Shown: positions 52,546 to 61,082, counted from the first letter of the stretch. The stretch is DNA of 64,000 nucleotides from a bacterium (GCA_017744355.1 JAGIBK010000003.1:180547-244546); one strand, 5' to 3'. The notes: generated by a model not told the origin, from the sequence alone. Program-made: numbers and translations.

Positions 52546-53952
52546 TTAGATCGCCTTGGCGAGCGCCACTGCCCGCTCGGCGTTCACCCGGCCGTGGCCG
52601 TAGTCGGTATCGTAGCCGGCCGGGCCGCGATCGTCGGCCGACTTCTCGAGGATGTCCTTGACCTGGGCGGGCGACAGGTTCGGCTTCACGCTCTTGACGA
52701 GGGCCGCGACCCCGGCGGCGTTCGGGCAGGCCATGCTCGTGCCGTCCATGTACTGGTAGGGCTTGGACACCAGGCCGTTGAAGAGGCTCGGCATGGTCGA
52801 GAGGACCCGCGAACCGGGGGCCGAGATCGAGACGTACTTGCCGGCGTTCGAGAAGAAGGTGACGCGATCGTCCTCGTCGGTGGCGCCGACCCCGATGACG
52901 CCGGGCTGGTTGGCCAGGGTGTTGACGGGGCTGCCTTCCAGGCGCTCGTTGCCCGCGGCCACCAGCACCGTCACGTTCTTCTGGAGGGCGTACTGGACCG
53001 CGGCGGCAAGGGCCTGGCTCTCGTGGGGGAAGCCCAGGCTCATGTTGATGATCTGTGCGCCGTGGTCGGTCGCGTAGACGATCCCCTGCGCCACGACCCC
53101 CGCGATGACGCTCTCCTGGTCCTGGCCCGCGAAGCGCGGATCGGGCTTGAGCGAGAGGCCGGGGAAGATCTTGATCGGCATCATGGTGCAGTTGGGCGCG
53201 ACCCCGGTGATGCCCACCTTGTTGCCCGCCACCGCGCCGATGATGCCGGCCACGTGCGTCCCGTGGCCGAGGGCGGCGAAGCGGCCGCCCAGGCGGCTCA
53301 CCATCTCGGGCGAGGCCGCGTCCAGGCCCTTGCGATCGCTGAAGGCGTCGTAGGCATCAGCCGAGAGATTGGCCTTGAGATCCTTGTGCTTGGCATCGAC
53401 CCCCGAGTCGATGACCGCCACCACGATCTTCTTGTCGCCGCGCGTCGTCTGCCAGGCCTTCTCCACCTGCATGGCATCGAGGCTGTACTGGAGGCGGCGC
53501 AGCGGATCCTCGCCAGCCCCACCTTCCAGCGCGACGTTCGAACCCACCTCGTCGGAGGTGGTCGCCTTGAAACGCAGCGATAGGTTCGGCTCGGCGAAGG
53601 CGACCCGCGAATCGGAACCGAGCTTGCGAAGGGTCACATCCAGCCAATCGGCGGCCGGAGCCTTGGCCGCCGTGCGAAGCTCGACCACCTGGATGCCGTT
53701 GATGCGGCGCGAGACTTCGAGACCGTGGGCCTTGGCGACCGCCTCGGCATCGGCGAGGTTCTTGAGCTTGACGAGCACGGCGTCCTTCTGGACCCGGCCG
53801 GCCTTGCGCGCCGCCATCATGCTCGTATCGTTCGCTCCCTGGTTCGCGCCCCCGGTCGAAAGAGGCGATCCGCTCGTCACCCCGCAGCCGCTCAAGGCGA
53901 ACAGGGCGAGCAGCGCTCCGATACCGACGCGGTGGGTCATGCGACGTGCCAT
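52546..53952 (-). CDS. Subtilisin-like serine protease lipoprotein (S8)
   Basis: This 468-residue lipoprotein has a lipobox ALSGC. An I9-like propeptide occupies about residues 55-120 (DAVLVKLKNLADAEAVAKAHGLEV). The catalytic triad is intact: Asp in VAVIDSGVDAKHKDL, His in GHGTHVAGIIGAVAGN and Ser in DGTSMACPNAAGVAAL, with oxyanion Asn in VLVAAGNERLEG. It is anchored outside the cell membrane. GGGAGG is six bases ahead of the ATG. It begins 12 bases after the upstream lipoprotein gene, so they are cotranscribed. Confidence 0.95.
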   Translation of the reverse strand: MARRMTHRVGIGALLALFALSGCGVTSGSPLSTGGANQGANDTSMMAARKAGRVQKDAVLVKLKNLADAEAVAKAHGLEVSRRINGIQVVELRTAAKAPAADWLDVTLRKLGSDSRVAFAEPNLSLRFKATTSDEVGSNVALEGGAGEDPLRRLQYSLDAMQVEKAWQTTRGDKKIVVAVIDSGVDAKHKDLKANLSADAYDAFSDRKGLDAASPEMVSRLGGRFAALGHGTHVAGIIGAVAGNKVGITGVAPNCTMMPIKIFPGLSLKPDPRFAGQDQESVIAGVVAQGIVYATDHGAQIINMSLGFPHESQALAAAVQYALQKNVTVLVAAGNERLEGSPVNTLANQPGVIGVGATDEDDRVTFFSNAGKYVSISAPGSRVLSTMPSLFNGLVSKPYQYMDGTSMACPNAAGVAALVKSVKPNLSPAQVKDILEKSADDRGPAGYDTDYGHGRVNAERAVALAKAI

Positions 53953-53964
53953 TTCGAGCCTCCC

Positions 53965-54585
53965 TTAGAGCGTCTGCTCGGCAGCGCCGAGCGCAAGACC
54001 GGTGCGAGCGTTGACGACGACCCGACGTCCCTCGGGCTTGTGCTCCATCACGACGAAGACCGGGACCTTGGCCGTGCTCGGCTGAACGAGCGCCACGATG
54101 AAGGCCTCGCCCGCGATCTGGCCGGTGGCGAGCGCCGTCTGGATGGCCTGTGGAGCCGTGACGCGCGCGCCCGCCTCGAAGGGAGTGCCGGCCTTGGCCT
54201 TCTCGAAGGCTACGTTGTTGCCCGAGATGCTCACCTGAAGGCCGTTGCGGCCGGCGGTGAAGAGGTAAGTGAACTGGGTGCCGCCCGCCTTACCGGCCGC
54301 GGCGTCGACGTGGACCGCCTGAGCACCGCTCAAAAGGGCCTTCTTGTCCCACTTGAGGGCTTCGAGGGTCGCCACCTTCAGGAACTCCTCGAAGCCGCCC
54401 GCGCGCTCAGCGGCCTCCAGGGGGCGATCGCTCGGCAACTTCGGCGAGAAGAGGCCATTGGCCTCGGCCTGGGCATCGGCACCGGTCGTCAGCGCCCCTT
54501 GCGGCGCGAGGCCGCAGCCCCCGAGCGCGAGCAGGACGAGCGAAGAAGCAATCCAGCGCGGGGCACGACGGCGCGCGAAACCCAT
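53965..54585 (-). CDS. Uncharacterised lipoprotein, operon partner of the subtilase
   Basis: This 206-residue lipoprotein from ATG 54585 (GGAGG six bases upstream; a GTG two codons earlier is less likely) has lipobox LALGGC and begins the mature part GLAPQG. No known domain is certain. The C-terminal 'FVVMEHKPEGRRVVVNARTGLAL' looks like a small beta unit. Because it precedes a secreted protease in the same operon, an inhibitor, chaperone or adaptor role is possible. Confidence 0.7.
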   Translation of the reverse strand: MGFARRRAPRWIASSLVLLALGGCGLAPQGALTTGADAQAEANGLFSPKLPSDRPLEAAERAGGFEEFLKVATLEALKWDKKALLSGAQAVHVDAAAGKAGGTQFTYLFTAGRNGLQVSISGNNVAFEKAKAGTPFEAGARVTAPQAIQTALATGQIAGEAFIVALVQPSTAKVPVFVVMEHKPEGRRVVVNARTGLALGAAEQTL

Positions 54586-54689
54586 GGGCACCCTCCTCTT
54601 CTTTACGAGTGATTAACCTTCATTTGATTATGCCTTATATCGGCTCCGAGGTGTCCGATCTTGCCTGTCGCGTCGGCGGATCAAGCCCC

Positions 54690-54717
54690 TTGACAACTGC
54701 CACCGCTCACCGATAAT
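54690..54717 (+). promoter_or_regulatory. Promoter in front of the second yybP-ykoY-like riboswitch
   Basis: TTGACA (54690-54695), a 16-base spacer and GATAAT (54712-54717). Transcription would start just before the aptamer at 54727. The AT-rich bases 54600-54689 hold no gene. Confidence 0.7.
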
Positions 54718-54726
54718 GGGAGCGTT

Positions 54727-54834
54727 CATCAATTTGGGGAGTAGCCGCTGCCACGTGCAGCGCCGGCGTCGTCAACACGGCCCTTCGGGCCCGGCGCCAG
54801 CGACGAGCGAATCGCTCGGGAGCAAGACCGGATG
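54727..54834 (+). promoter_or_regulatory. yybP-ykoY-like (manganese) riboswitch aptamer, second copy
   Basis: The 108-base leader has the same parts in the same order as the riboswitch at 6465-6571: GGGGAGTAG (54736-54744), a P2 hairpin CGCTGC/GCAGCG, a P3 stem GCGCCG/CGGCGC enclosing GTCAACAC, an inner GGCCC-TTC-GGGCC hairpin, and GCAAGACC (54822-54829). A short P1 forms from CATC (54727-54730) and GATG (54831-54834). An extra CGAGCG/CGCTCG hairpin precedes GCAAGACC. Downstream, CCTCC (54892-54896) can pair with the GGAGG ribosome site (54912-54916), suggesting translational control. Confidence 0.78.
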
Positions 54835-54891
54835 CAGTGGACAGGCATTGCCTGTTCTCGCGAGGTCCTGCTCCCCTTCTTGTTTTTGGGG

Positions 54892-54916
54892 CCTCCGAGG
54901 ACGCATCTCAAGGAGG
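54892..54916 (+). promoter_or_regulatory. Possible ribosome-site-sequestering hairpin
   Basis: CCTCC at 54892-54896 is complementary to GGAGG at 54912-54916, the ribosome site for the ATG at 54923. An ACAGGC/GCCTGT hairpin (54841-54855) sits between aptamer and this stem. Confidence 0.45.
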
Positions 54917-54922
54917 AATCAC

Positions 54923-55300
54923 ATGAACACCCGCAAGCTGATCCGTCTGGCCACCGCCCTTCGTTTCGTCGGAGAGATCGCCGCCGAGCGCTACGGTCGC
55001 CGCCTGGGCGGCAGCAGCGTCCGCGTGCGCCGCCACTGGCAGGGGCGCCTGACCTGGACCAAGCGCCACCCCGTCCTCGCGATCGGCGCGGGCCTCGCCG
55101 TCGGCACCGTCGCCTTCGTCGTGCTGGGCCTCGTCTTCGCCTTGCTCGGCAGCGTGATCAAGCTCGCCCTCATCGCAGCCCTCGGCTACTGGGCGTTCCG
55201 CAAGCTCCAGCCCCACTTCAAGCGCACGCCCGCGGTGGTCATCGTCCCCCCCGGCCAGGGACGCCGCCGCCCGTCGGCCGCCTCCAATCGCTGGCCGTAG
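54923..55300 (+). CDS. Uncharacterised small membrane protein under a yybP-ykoY-like riboswitch
   Basis: This is a 125-residue protein from ATG 54923, six bases after AAGGAGG. It has a basic N-terminus (MNTRKLIRLATALRFVGEIAAERYG..RRHWQGRLTW), then about two membrane helices at residues 49-90 (VLAIGAGLAVGTVAFVVLGLVF and SVIKLALIAALGYWAF), and a basic, Pro-rich tail (PPGQGRRRPSAAS). It is not recognised as MntP, Alx/TerC, Gdt1 or a P-type ATPase, the usual genes behind this riboswitch. By regulation it would respond to Mn2+. Own promoter and terminator. Confidence 0.8.
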   Translation: MNTRKLIRLATALRFVGEIAAERYGRRLGGSSVRVRRHWQGRLTWTKRHPVLAIGAGLAVGTVAFVVLGLVFALLGSVIKLALIAALGYWAFRKLQPHFKRTPAVVIVPPGQGRRRPSAASNRWP

Positions 55301-55319
55301 CCGCTAGGCGCCTCAAGCG

Positions 55320-55353
55320 CGAACGCCCCCGACCGTGTGGTCGGGGGCGTTCG
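55320..55353. terminator. Bidirectional terminator between the small membrane protein gene and glnS
   Basis: CGAACGCCCCCGACC (55320-55334), loop GTGT, exact complement (55339-55353). It lies between convergent genes. Confidence 0.8.
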
Positions 55354-55373
55354 TCAGAGGGATCGGGCGGAAG

Positions 55374-57068
55374 CTACTGCTTCTTCTCCACCTTCGCCCA
55401 GGTGTCCTTGAGGGTGGAGGTGCGGTTGAACACGAGCCGATCGGCGGTGGTGTCCGGATCCATGCAGAAGTAGCCCATCCGTAGGAACTGGAAGCGATCG
55501 CCCGCCTTGGCCTCCTTGAGGTAAGGCTCGGCCACCGAGTCCGACAGGACCTCGATCGAGTTGGGGTCGAAGTCGCTCTCGTAGTCACCGGTCGCGACCG
55601 GCACCTTGAGCAGCGGGTTGTAGAGGCGCACCTCGGCGGGCACCGCGTGCTCGGCCGAGACCCAGTGCAGGGTGCCCTTGACCACGCGGCCGTCCGGCGA
55701 GTCGCCGCCACGGGTGGCAGGGTCGTAGGTGCAGCGCACCTCGACGATCTCGCCGTTCGCGTCCTTGATCACCTCGCGGCAGGTGATGAAGTAGGCGTGC
55801 TTCAGGCGCACTTCGCCACCGGGGAAGAGGCGGAAGTACTTCTTGGGGGGATCCTCCCGGAAGTCCTCCTGCTCGATGTAGAGGGTCCGCGAGAAGGGCA
55901 CCTTGCGGGTGCCGGCCGAGGCGTCCTCGGGGTTGTTGTCGGCCTCGAAGAACTCGACCTGGCCTTCGGGGTAGTTCTCGATCACGACCTTGAGCGGACG
56001 GGTCACGACCATCACGCGGGGCGCGGTGAAGTTGAGGTCGTTGCGCACGTAGTGCTCGAGCAGCGCGAAGTCGACCGTGCCGTTGGCCTTGGTCACGCCG
56101 ATGCCCGCGCAGAAGTCGCGGATGGCCTTGGGGGTGTAGCCCCGGCGACGCATGCCCGAGATGGTGGGCATGCGGGGGTCGTCCCAGCCGCGCACGATCT
56201 TGGTGTTCACCAGCTCGAGCAGCTTACGCTTGCTCATGACCGTGTAGGTCATGTTCAGGCGCGCGAACTCGATCTGCTGCGGGTGGCAGGGGATGGTGAT
56301 GTTGTCGAGCACCCAGTCGTAGAAGGGACGGTGATCCTCGAACTCGAGGGTGCAGATCGAGTGGGTGATCCCCTCGATGGCATCCGAGATCGGGTGGGTG
56401 AAGTCGTACATCGGGTAGATGCACCACGCATCACCCGTGCGGTGGTGGTGCGCGTGGCGGATGCGGTACAGGGCCGGATCGCGCAGGTTGAGGTTGGGCG
56501 AGGCCATGTCGATCTTGGCGCGCAGGATGTGGACGCCGTCCTCGAACTCACCGGCGCGCATCCGCGCGAACAGATCGAGGTTCTCCTCGACGGAGCGATC
56601 GCGGAACGGGCTGTTGGTGCCGGGCTCCTTGAGGGTACCGCGGTTGGCGCGCATCTCCTCGGCGGTCTGGCTATCGACGTAGGCCAAGCCCTTCTTGATC
56701 AGCTCGACGGCGAAGCCGTAGATCCGCTCGAAGTAGTCCGAGGCGTAGTAGAGGTGCTTGCCCCAGTCGAAGCCGAGCCACTTCACGTCTTCCTGGATGG
56801 AGTCGACGTACTCGACCTCTTCCTTGGTGGGGTTGGTGTCGTCGAAGCGCAGGTGACAACGACCGCCGTACTCCTGGGCGATGCCGAAGTTCAGGCAGAT
56901 CGACTTGGCGTGCCCGATGTGCAGGTAGCCGTTCGGCTCCGGGGGGAAGCGCACGGCGACTTCCTTGTGCTTGCCCGTGCGGAGGTCTTCGTCGATGATC
57001 TCGCGGATGAAGTCCCGGCCGGCCACCTTCTCGGTGTTCGCCGCCGCGTCTGCGCGTACAATGTCCAT
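55374..57068 (-). CDS. glnS: Glutaminyl-tRNA synthetase
   Basis: This 564-residue class I synthetase charges tRNA-Gln directly. The HIGH motif is in [16 protein letters not shown], the KMSKS-like motif in [14 protein letters not shown], with [15 protein letters not shown]. The anticodon-binding beta barrels ([23 protein letters not shown]) are complete. Length matches E. coli GlnRS (554). ATG 57068 is used; a TTG twelve codons earlier (57104) lies next to GAGGAG and is an alternative. Direct charging is sporadic outside Proteobacteria, so transfer in the past is plausible. Confidence 0.96.
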   Translation of the reverse strand: MDIVRADAAANTEKVAGRDFIREIIDEDLRTGKHKEVAVRFPPEPNGYLHIGHAKSICLNFGIAQEYGGRCHLRFDDTNPTKEEVEYVDSIQEDVKWLGFDWGKHLYYASDYFERIYGFAVELIKKGLAYVDSQTAEEMRANRGTLKEPGTNSPFRDRSVEENLDLFARMRAGEFEDGVHILRAKIDMASPNLNLRDPALYRIRHAHHHRTGDAWCIYPMYDFTHPISDAIEGITHSICTLEFEDHRPFYDWVLDNITIPCHPQQIEFARLNMTYTVMSKRKLLELVNTKIVRGWDDPRMPTISGMRRRGYTPKAIRDFCAGIGVTKANGTVDFALLEHYVRNDLNFTAPRVMVVTRPLKVVIENYPEGQVEFFEADNNPEDASAGTRKVPFSRTLYIEQEDFREDPPKKYFRLFPGGEVRLKHAYFITCREVIKDANGEIVEVRCTYDPATRGGDSPDGRVVKGTLHWVSAEHAVPAEVRLYNPLLKVPVATGDYESDFDPNSIEVLSDSVAEPYLKEAKAGDRFQFLRMGYFCMDPDTTADRLVFNRTSTLKDTWAKVEKKQ

Positions 57069-57188
57069 GGTCTCGGGTACCTTTATGAAAGGGTGAAGAG
57101 GCAACTCCTCAATTTAACACGCGCGCCGCCTCAAAGCCAGAAGCAGGCGGGTCGTTCCAGGAAACGAGCCCCCAAAAAGGAGCCCCCC

Positions 57189-57593
57189 ATGCCCAGCGCC
57201 AGGAAGACCGCGAAAGTCTCGGATCCCAAGGAGGCCGTCGAGCAATACCTGCAAGCACTCGAGCATCCGCTCAAGGCCGAGTTCGAGGCCGTACGAGCCA
57301 TCATCCTGAACGCCGATGGCCGGCTTGCCGAACGCATCAAGTGGAACGCGCCGAGCTACCACTACCAGCAAAAGGACATGGCAGCCTTCCACCCTCGCTC
57401 CCAGGCCTTCGTCCACCTCATCTTCCTCTTCCCGGACGACATGCCCATCGACGACAGCATCGGCATCCTGGAAGGCAAGCACGTCGGCCGGCGCGAGATC
57501 AAGTTCCACGGCATGGACGACATCCAAGCCAAAAAGCCCCTCTTCGAAAAACTCGTCAAGGACTGGGTCGCCTACATGAGCAACCAAGCCTAA
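57189..57593 (+). CDS. DUF1801 family protein
   Basis: This 134-residue protein starts at ATG 57189, about six bases after AGGAG. It has the DUF1801 (YdhG-like) pattern: ILNADGRLAERIKWNAPSYHYQQKDMAAFHP, with conserved I-K-W-x-x-P-x-Y, and FLFPDD. Fold known, function unknown. The next gene (AraC family) follows after 65 bases. Confidence 0.85.
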   Translation: MPSARKTAKVSDPKEAVEQYLQALEHPLKAEFEAVRAIILNADGRLAERIKWNAPSYHYQQKDMAAFHPRSQAFVHLIFLFPDDMPIDDSIGILEGKHVGRREIKFHGMDDIQAKKPLFEKLVKDWVAYMSNQA

Positions 57594-57658
57594 GGCAGGG
57601 CGCGCAAGGGGAATCACCCTCATGACCAGCCCGACGCTTCCAAGGAGTTGACGACGCC

Positions 57659-58489
57659 GTGCGCCTTCAGCGTTTCTCGCCTGCGGCCCCGCTGGCCGAC
57701 GTGATCGATGCCGTCTGGGTCGCCGAGGTGCCCGAGCCTCCGCGCCTGACCATCCTACCCGGCACCTCGCCTGTCGCCTGCTTTCAGTTCGGCGGCGCAG
57801 TGACGAGCGGCCAGGGGGCCGAGCGCCGGGTCACGCGTAGCGGGATGACCGGCATGCAGAATCAGGCCCAAGAGTATGGGGCCGACAACACGCTAAGGGC
57901 GGTCATGGTTCGCTTTACCCCCTGGGGAGCGGCGACGATCTTGCGAGAGTCGCTCGATGCCTTCTACAACCGCCATTTCGACTTGGCCGACATCCTACCG
58001 GCCCATCTCATTCGCACCGTTGAGGCGCAACTGCATGACGCGACGACCGCACCGGACCGCCTCTGGATCGTCCAGCGCTTCCTCCTTGGGCAGCGCAATG
58101 CAGCATCCTGGGACCCGCTCATCAGAAATGCCGTCGACAACATCCGAAAACACGAGGGGCAGGTCCAGGTGAAAGCCTTGGCGCGTGATTACCTGATCAG
58201 CGAGCGCCAGCTCGAGCGCAGGTTCAGACAAATCATCGGGACAAGTCCCAAGCAGTTCTCTCGGATCGTCCGATTCCAGGCGGCCATCCGTTACGGCGCC
58301 CGAGGGCTATCGTGGGCCGCCGTCGCTCAGCAGACGGGCTACAGCGACCAGAGCCATCTGATCAAGGAATTTCAGGCACTCGCAGGCCACTCACCCGAAA
58401 GCCTTCTCTCTCAACCACCCAGCATGTTGGCGCAGCATTTCAACAATCATCCGGGCACGTCGGGTTTTTACAATACGGTCTTCCTCTAG
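57659..58489 (+). CDS. AraC-family transcriptional regulator
   Basis: The GTG at 57659 opens a 276-residue protein. The N-terminal ligand part is cupin-like (LQRFSPAAPLADVIDAVWVAE). The C-terminal domain has two HTH motifs: VKALARDYLISERQLERRFRQIIGTSPKQFSRIVRF and LSWAAVAQQTGYSDQSHLIKEF. The G-Y-S-D-Q-S-H-L-I-K-E-F motif is diagnostic. Effector unknown. AAGGAG is 11 bases ahead. Hemerythrin is next downstream. Confidence 0.92.
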   Translation: MRLQRFSPAAPLADVIDAVWVAEVPEPPRLTILPGTSPVACFQFGGAVTSGQGAERRVTRSGMTGMQNQAQEYGADNTLRAVMVRFTPWGAATILRESLDAFYNRHFDLADILPAHLIRTVEAQLHDATTAPDRLWIVQRFLLGQRNAASWDPLIRNAVDNIRKHEGQVQVKALARDYLISERQLERRFRQIIGTSPKQFSRIVRFQAAIRYGARGLSWAAVAQQTGYSDQSHLIKEFQALAGHSPESLLSQPPSMLAQHFNNHPGTSGFYNTVFL

Positions 58490-58531
58490 CCCCCTACCAT
58501 GGCCACGTCATCCCCCCTTGAGAGGTGCGCC

Positions 58532-59164
58532 ATGTCCGGCATCGATTTCTATACCAACATTCACAAAGCCTTGCGCCGAGAACTCTTCAACGTCTCGGTC
58601 CTGGCCGGCAGTACCGATGTTTCCGACCCCGAAGCGCTGGCACGCTTGCGCGCGGCGTTCACCGAGGTGGCCGCGCTCCTGCGCGATCACGCCCGGCACG
58701 AGGATGACTTCCTGCATCCCGTGCTCGGCCTCCACGTACCAGACGAACTACCGCCCCTCGAATCGGAGCACGCAGAACTCGAGCACCGCCTGGACGAACT
58801 TGAGCACCAACTATCGCGCCTCGAGACGGCCGAACCCGAGTCACACACCGCAGGTCTCGGGTTCTACCGCGCCCTGAACCGCTACATCAGCGACTACCTC
58901 GCCCACCAAGACCGAGAAGAGAGCGACGTGCAACCTCGACTTTGGGCCTGCGAAAGCCAAGGGGACCTGGGCGCGATGATGGGACGTTTCGTTGCGGCCC
59001 TGGCCCCCCACGACATCCTGCGCAACGCAGCGTACATGCTGCCTGCGCTCTCACCCGCAGAGCGCGCTGCCCATCTGTCCAAGCTCCAACGGAGCACCTC
59101 CCCGGAGCTGTTCGAGCAGATCCAGGAGCGATTGGCCGCGACGTCCCTGGCGGGGGCACGGTAG
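58532..59164 (+). CDS. Hemerythrin-like HHE domain protein
   Basis: This 210-residue protein from ATG 58532 (GAGAGG six bases upstream) has diiron ligands in NIHKALRRELF, DHARHEDDFLHPVLG, ESEHAELEHRL and YISDYLAHQDREESDV, the H..HxxxE..HxxxH..HxxxxD-type set of hemerythrin. The last 60 residues are a helical extension. Possible roles are oxygen or NO sensing or iron storage. Confidence 0.88.
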   Translation: MSGIDFYTNIHKALRRELFNVSVLAGSTDVSDPEALARLRAAFTEVAALLRDHARHEDDFLHPVLGLHVPDELPPLESEHAELEHRLDELEHQLSRLETAEPESHTAGLGFYRALNRYISDYLAHQDREESDVQPRLWACESQGDLGAMMGRFVAALAPHDILRNAAYMLPALSPAERAAHLSKLQRSTSPELFEQIQERLAATSLAGAR

Positions 59165-59296
59165 CTCACCCCCAGACCCCCAAGGCGGAGCCAACCGTCC
59201 CACAGCATCTCAGTAGTGGTCTAGGAGTTGAGATTGATAGGCTGAGCGCAGGCCATCTCAGCCGATGAGCATCGTGCCTGAACGACTAAGTGAGCA

Positions 59297-59340
59297 AATA
59301 AAAAAGAGGCTGGACCCTTCGATCCAGCCTCTTTTTTATT
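59297..59340. terminator. Bidirectional terminator next to a tRNA-Arg remnant
   Basis: An 18-bp perfect stem (59297-59314 with 59323-59340) with A-rich and T-rich ends. Its right tail (CTTTTTTATT) followed by GCGCGGCCAGAGAGA repeats the terminator-plus-tRNA 3' end seen at 60214-60241. The rest of 59165-59589 holds a GAGCAAG/CTTGCTC hairpin (59382-59415) and no gene. Confidence 0.85.
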
Positions 59341-59343
59341 GTT

Positions 59344-59370
59344 GCGCGGCCAGAGAGACGACTATCGAAC
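59344..59370 (-). pseudogene. tRNA-Arg 3'-end remnant (possible attachment-site copy)
   Basis: GCGCGGCCAGAGAGA (59344-59358) is identical to the acceptor/T-arm region of tRNA-Arg copy 2 at 60227-60241 and is followed by ATCGAACT, a broken T-loop. Only the 3' end of the tRNA is present. The direct repeat brackets about 880 bp. Confidence 0.7.
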
Positions 59371-59589
59371 TTTCATAACAAGAGCAAGCAACTGGGATAG
59401 AACCAGCCCTTGCTCTCGCTTTGTTTTCTGGGTTCATGCCACCCGTCGGCCGTAGGCCGAGAGCAACCTTGAGATGGATAGACTTTGCTTTTATTCCATC
59501 ACCCAAGTCACAGCCATCTTGATGGGAAAAATCAAATCAAATATTATTCTAAATACAAACAATAATTACACAGATAAGGACCAGCATTA

Positions 59590-60075
59590 ATGATCACCAC
59601 TACACCCAAGAGCTCATGGAGCATGCGCCCTCGTCCAACCCTGTTTCTGATACTCATGTTCGCGGGCATCATAAACGGCGTCATCATCCTGAAAGCCGCT
59701 GCAGACCTCGAACCTAATGTGCGGGGTTTTGGGCTGCTGATCGGCATTTTGACCGAATTGGCTTTCCTAGTACCAATGGCCTACTACTGGCTTCGTAGTC
59801 GATTCGAGATCACGTCTGAAGGAATCCGCATTGTCGGCTGGAAGACGCAGTTCATTGCCTTCGAGGACCTACGTAAAATCAAGGTCAGGAAAGAGTCGGG
59901 CACCATGTTGCTCTCGTTTTATGCAAAGGGGAGCAAAGATCCGGCCTTCTCGTTCTCGAGCGGTTTTTATGGAAACGACAGCATTGCGAAGATCCTGGAG
60001 CAAATCGAAGGACAGGACCTTGATGTGAAGATAGATAGCGCTCTCTTAGAAGACCAGCTAGGCATGAAGAACTAG
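59590..60075 (+). CDS. Membrane protein with a PH-like domain in an AT-rich insertion
   Basis: This 161-residue protein has two membrane helices (FLILMFAGIINGVIILKAA and LLIGILTELAFLVPMAYYWL) followed by a bacterial PH-like segment (RFEITSEGIRIVGWKTQFIAFEDLRKIKV). Codon use and base composition are visibly more AT-rich than in all neighbours. It is flanked by tRNA-Arg and a tRNA-Arg 3' fragment, suggesting acquired DNA. No ribosome site beyond AAGGA nine bases away. Function unknown. Confidence 0.7.
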   Translation: MITTTPKSSWSMRPRPTLFLILMFAGIINGVIILKAAADLEPNVRGFGLLIGILTELAFLVPMAYYWLRSRFEITSEGIRIVGWKTQFIAFEDLRKIKVRKESGTMLLSFYAKGSKDPAFSFSSGFYGNDSIAKILEQIEGQDLDVKIDSALLEDQLGMKN

Positions 60076-60171
60076 TGCCGCGTGAACTCAACGGGAGCAC
60101 TGAAAAGATCCTGCGGTAGGAGGACCAGCGAATGAGCGATAGCGTCAGTGAGGTATCCTGAGGATTTTCGC

Positions 60172-60225
60172 AAAAATAAAGAAGCGGGTTTCAGTGATTA
60201 CACTGAAACCCGCTTCTTTATTTTT
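60172..60225. terminator. 25-bp perfect bidirectional terminator beside tRNA-Arg copy 2
   Basis: The arm 60172-60196 pairs exactly with 60201-60225 around ATTA, with A-rich and T-rich ends. It serves both the PH-like gene and the tRNA-Arg gene. Confidence 0.92.
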
Positions 60226-60301
60226 GGCGCGGCCAGAGAGATTCGAACTCCCGACCTTCTGGTTCGTAGCCAGACACTCTATCCAGCTGAGCTATGGCCG
60301 C
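60225..60301 (-). tRNA. tRNA-Arg (anticodon ACG), copy 2
   Basis: Same sequence as the tRNA at 52387-52463, including the encoded CCA. Its 3' half is the likely integration target of the small insertion downstream (59358-60225). Confidence 0.97.
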
Positions 60302-60403
60302 ACACGTCACCGGATGGCTAAACCCGGTGTACTTTCCCACTGTACTACAAACATACGAGGCTCGCAAGCGAGTCGCGATGCTTGTCCGAGGGGAAACTCG
60401 GAG

Positions 60404-60493
60404 CGGAGAGGGGGGGATTCGAACCCCCGATACCGTTTAACACAGTATACCTTCTTAGCAGGAAGGCGCTTTCAGCCACTCAGCCACCTCTCC
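60404..60493 (-). tRNA. tRNA-Ser (anticodon GCT)
   Basis: On the minus strand a 90-base class II tRNA: acceptor GGAGAGG/CCTCTCC, anticodon loop CTGCTAA (GCT), long variable arm, TTCGAAT T-loop, discriminator G. CCA is not encoded. It reads AGC and AGU codons. Confidence 0.95.
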
Positions 60494-60619
60494 AGGCGCG
60501 AGATCTTAAGACTAGCATAGCCTAAGCAAAAAGATCAATGCCTATTCTCGATTGTTTCTTGATCGACTTTCGCCCGGCAACCCCCAAGGCGCATGACTGC
60601 TCGCTTGTAGCGATCGCCC

Positions 60620-60648
60620 TGGCAACCCTTCCTTGAGGGAGGTACAAT
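60620..60648 (+). promoter_or_regulatory. Promoter of trxA
   Basis: TGGCAA (60620-60625), a 17-base spacer and TACAAT (60643-60648). The leader is about 28 bases. Confidence 0.5.
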
Positions 60649-60682
60649 AGGGCACCTATTCGCCCAACGGAGGAGTTTAACC

Positions 60683-61006
60683 ATGAGCAAGCCCATCGCC
60701 GTTTCCGACGCCGAATTCCAGAAGGAAGTCCTCGAGGCCGACAAGCCCGTGCTCGTCGACTTCTGGGCCACCTGGTGCGGTCCCTGCCGCATGATCGCGC
60801 CGGTCCTCGAAGAGATGGCCACCGAGCACCAAGACAAGCTCAAGATCGTCAAGATCGACATCGACGCCAACGGCCAGGCCGCTCAGCAGTACGGCGTCAT
60901 GAGCATCCCCACCATGATCCTGTTCAAGAACGGCGAGGCTGCCGAGCGCGTGGTGGGCTTCATGCCCAAGGCTCAGCTCGAAGCCAAGATCATGGGTAAG
61001 CTCTAA
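60683..61006 (+). CDS. trxA: Thioredoxin
   Basis: This 107-residue thioredoxin has the active site WATWCGPCRMIAPVLEE with Cys-Gly-Pro-Cys, the cis-Pro loop SIPTMILFKNG and KIDIDANGQAAQQYGV. It reduces cytoplasmic disulfides. GGAGGAG lies before the ATG. Monocistronic, with a palindromic terminator. Confidence 0.97.
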   Translation: MSKPIAVSDAEFQKEVLEADKPVLVDFWATWCGPCRMIAPVLEEMATEHQDKLKIVKIDIDANGQAAQQYGVMSIPTMILFKNGEAAERVVGFMPKAQLEAKIMGKL

Positions 61007-61022
61007 ACCCAGATCCACCCTT

Positions 61023-61062
61023 CGAGACGGCCCCCGGCGCCATGGCGCCGGGGGCCGTCTCG
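61023..61062. terminator. 40-bp perfect palindrome between trxA and the GT2 gene
   Basis: Arms 61023-61042 and 61043-61062 are exact complements (centre GCCATGGC), with no loop and no T-tract. It lies between convergent genes, so it is a likely bidirectional terminator. Confidence 0.75.
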
Positions 61063-61082
61063 CGTCTCCGGGTAGAATCGGC

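Noticed and set aside
55647..57188. Long plus-strand frame opposite glnS that runs into the DUF1801 gene
   Set aside because: Only the part from 57189 matches a family and has a ribosome site; the rest is glnS antisense.
60132..60161. Tiny frame of eight or nine codons after an AGGAGG-like site
   Set aside because: Too short to support; no conservation evidence available.
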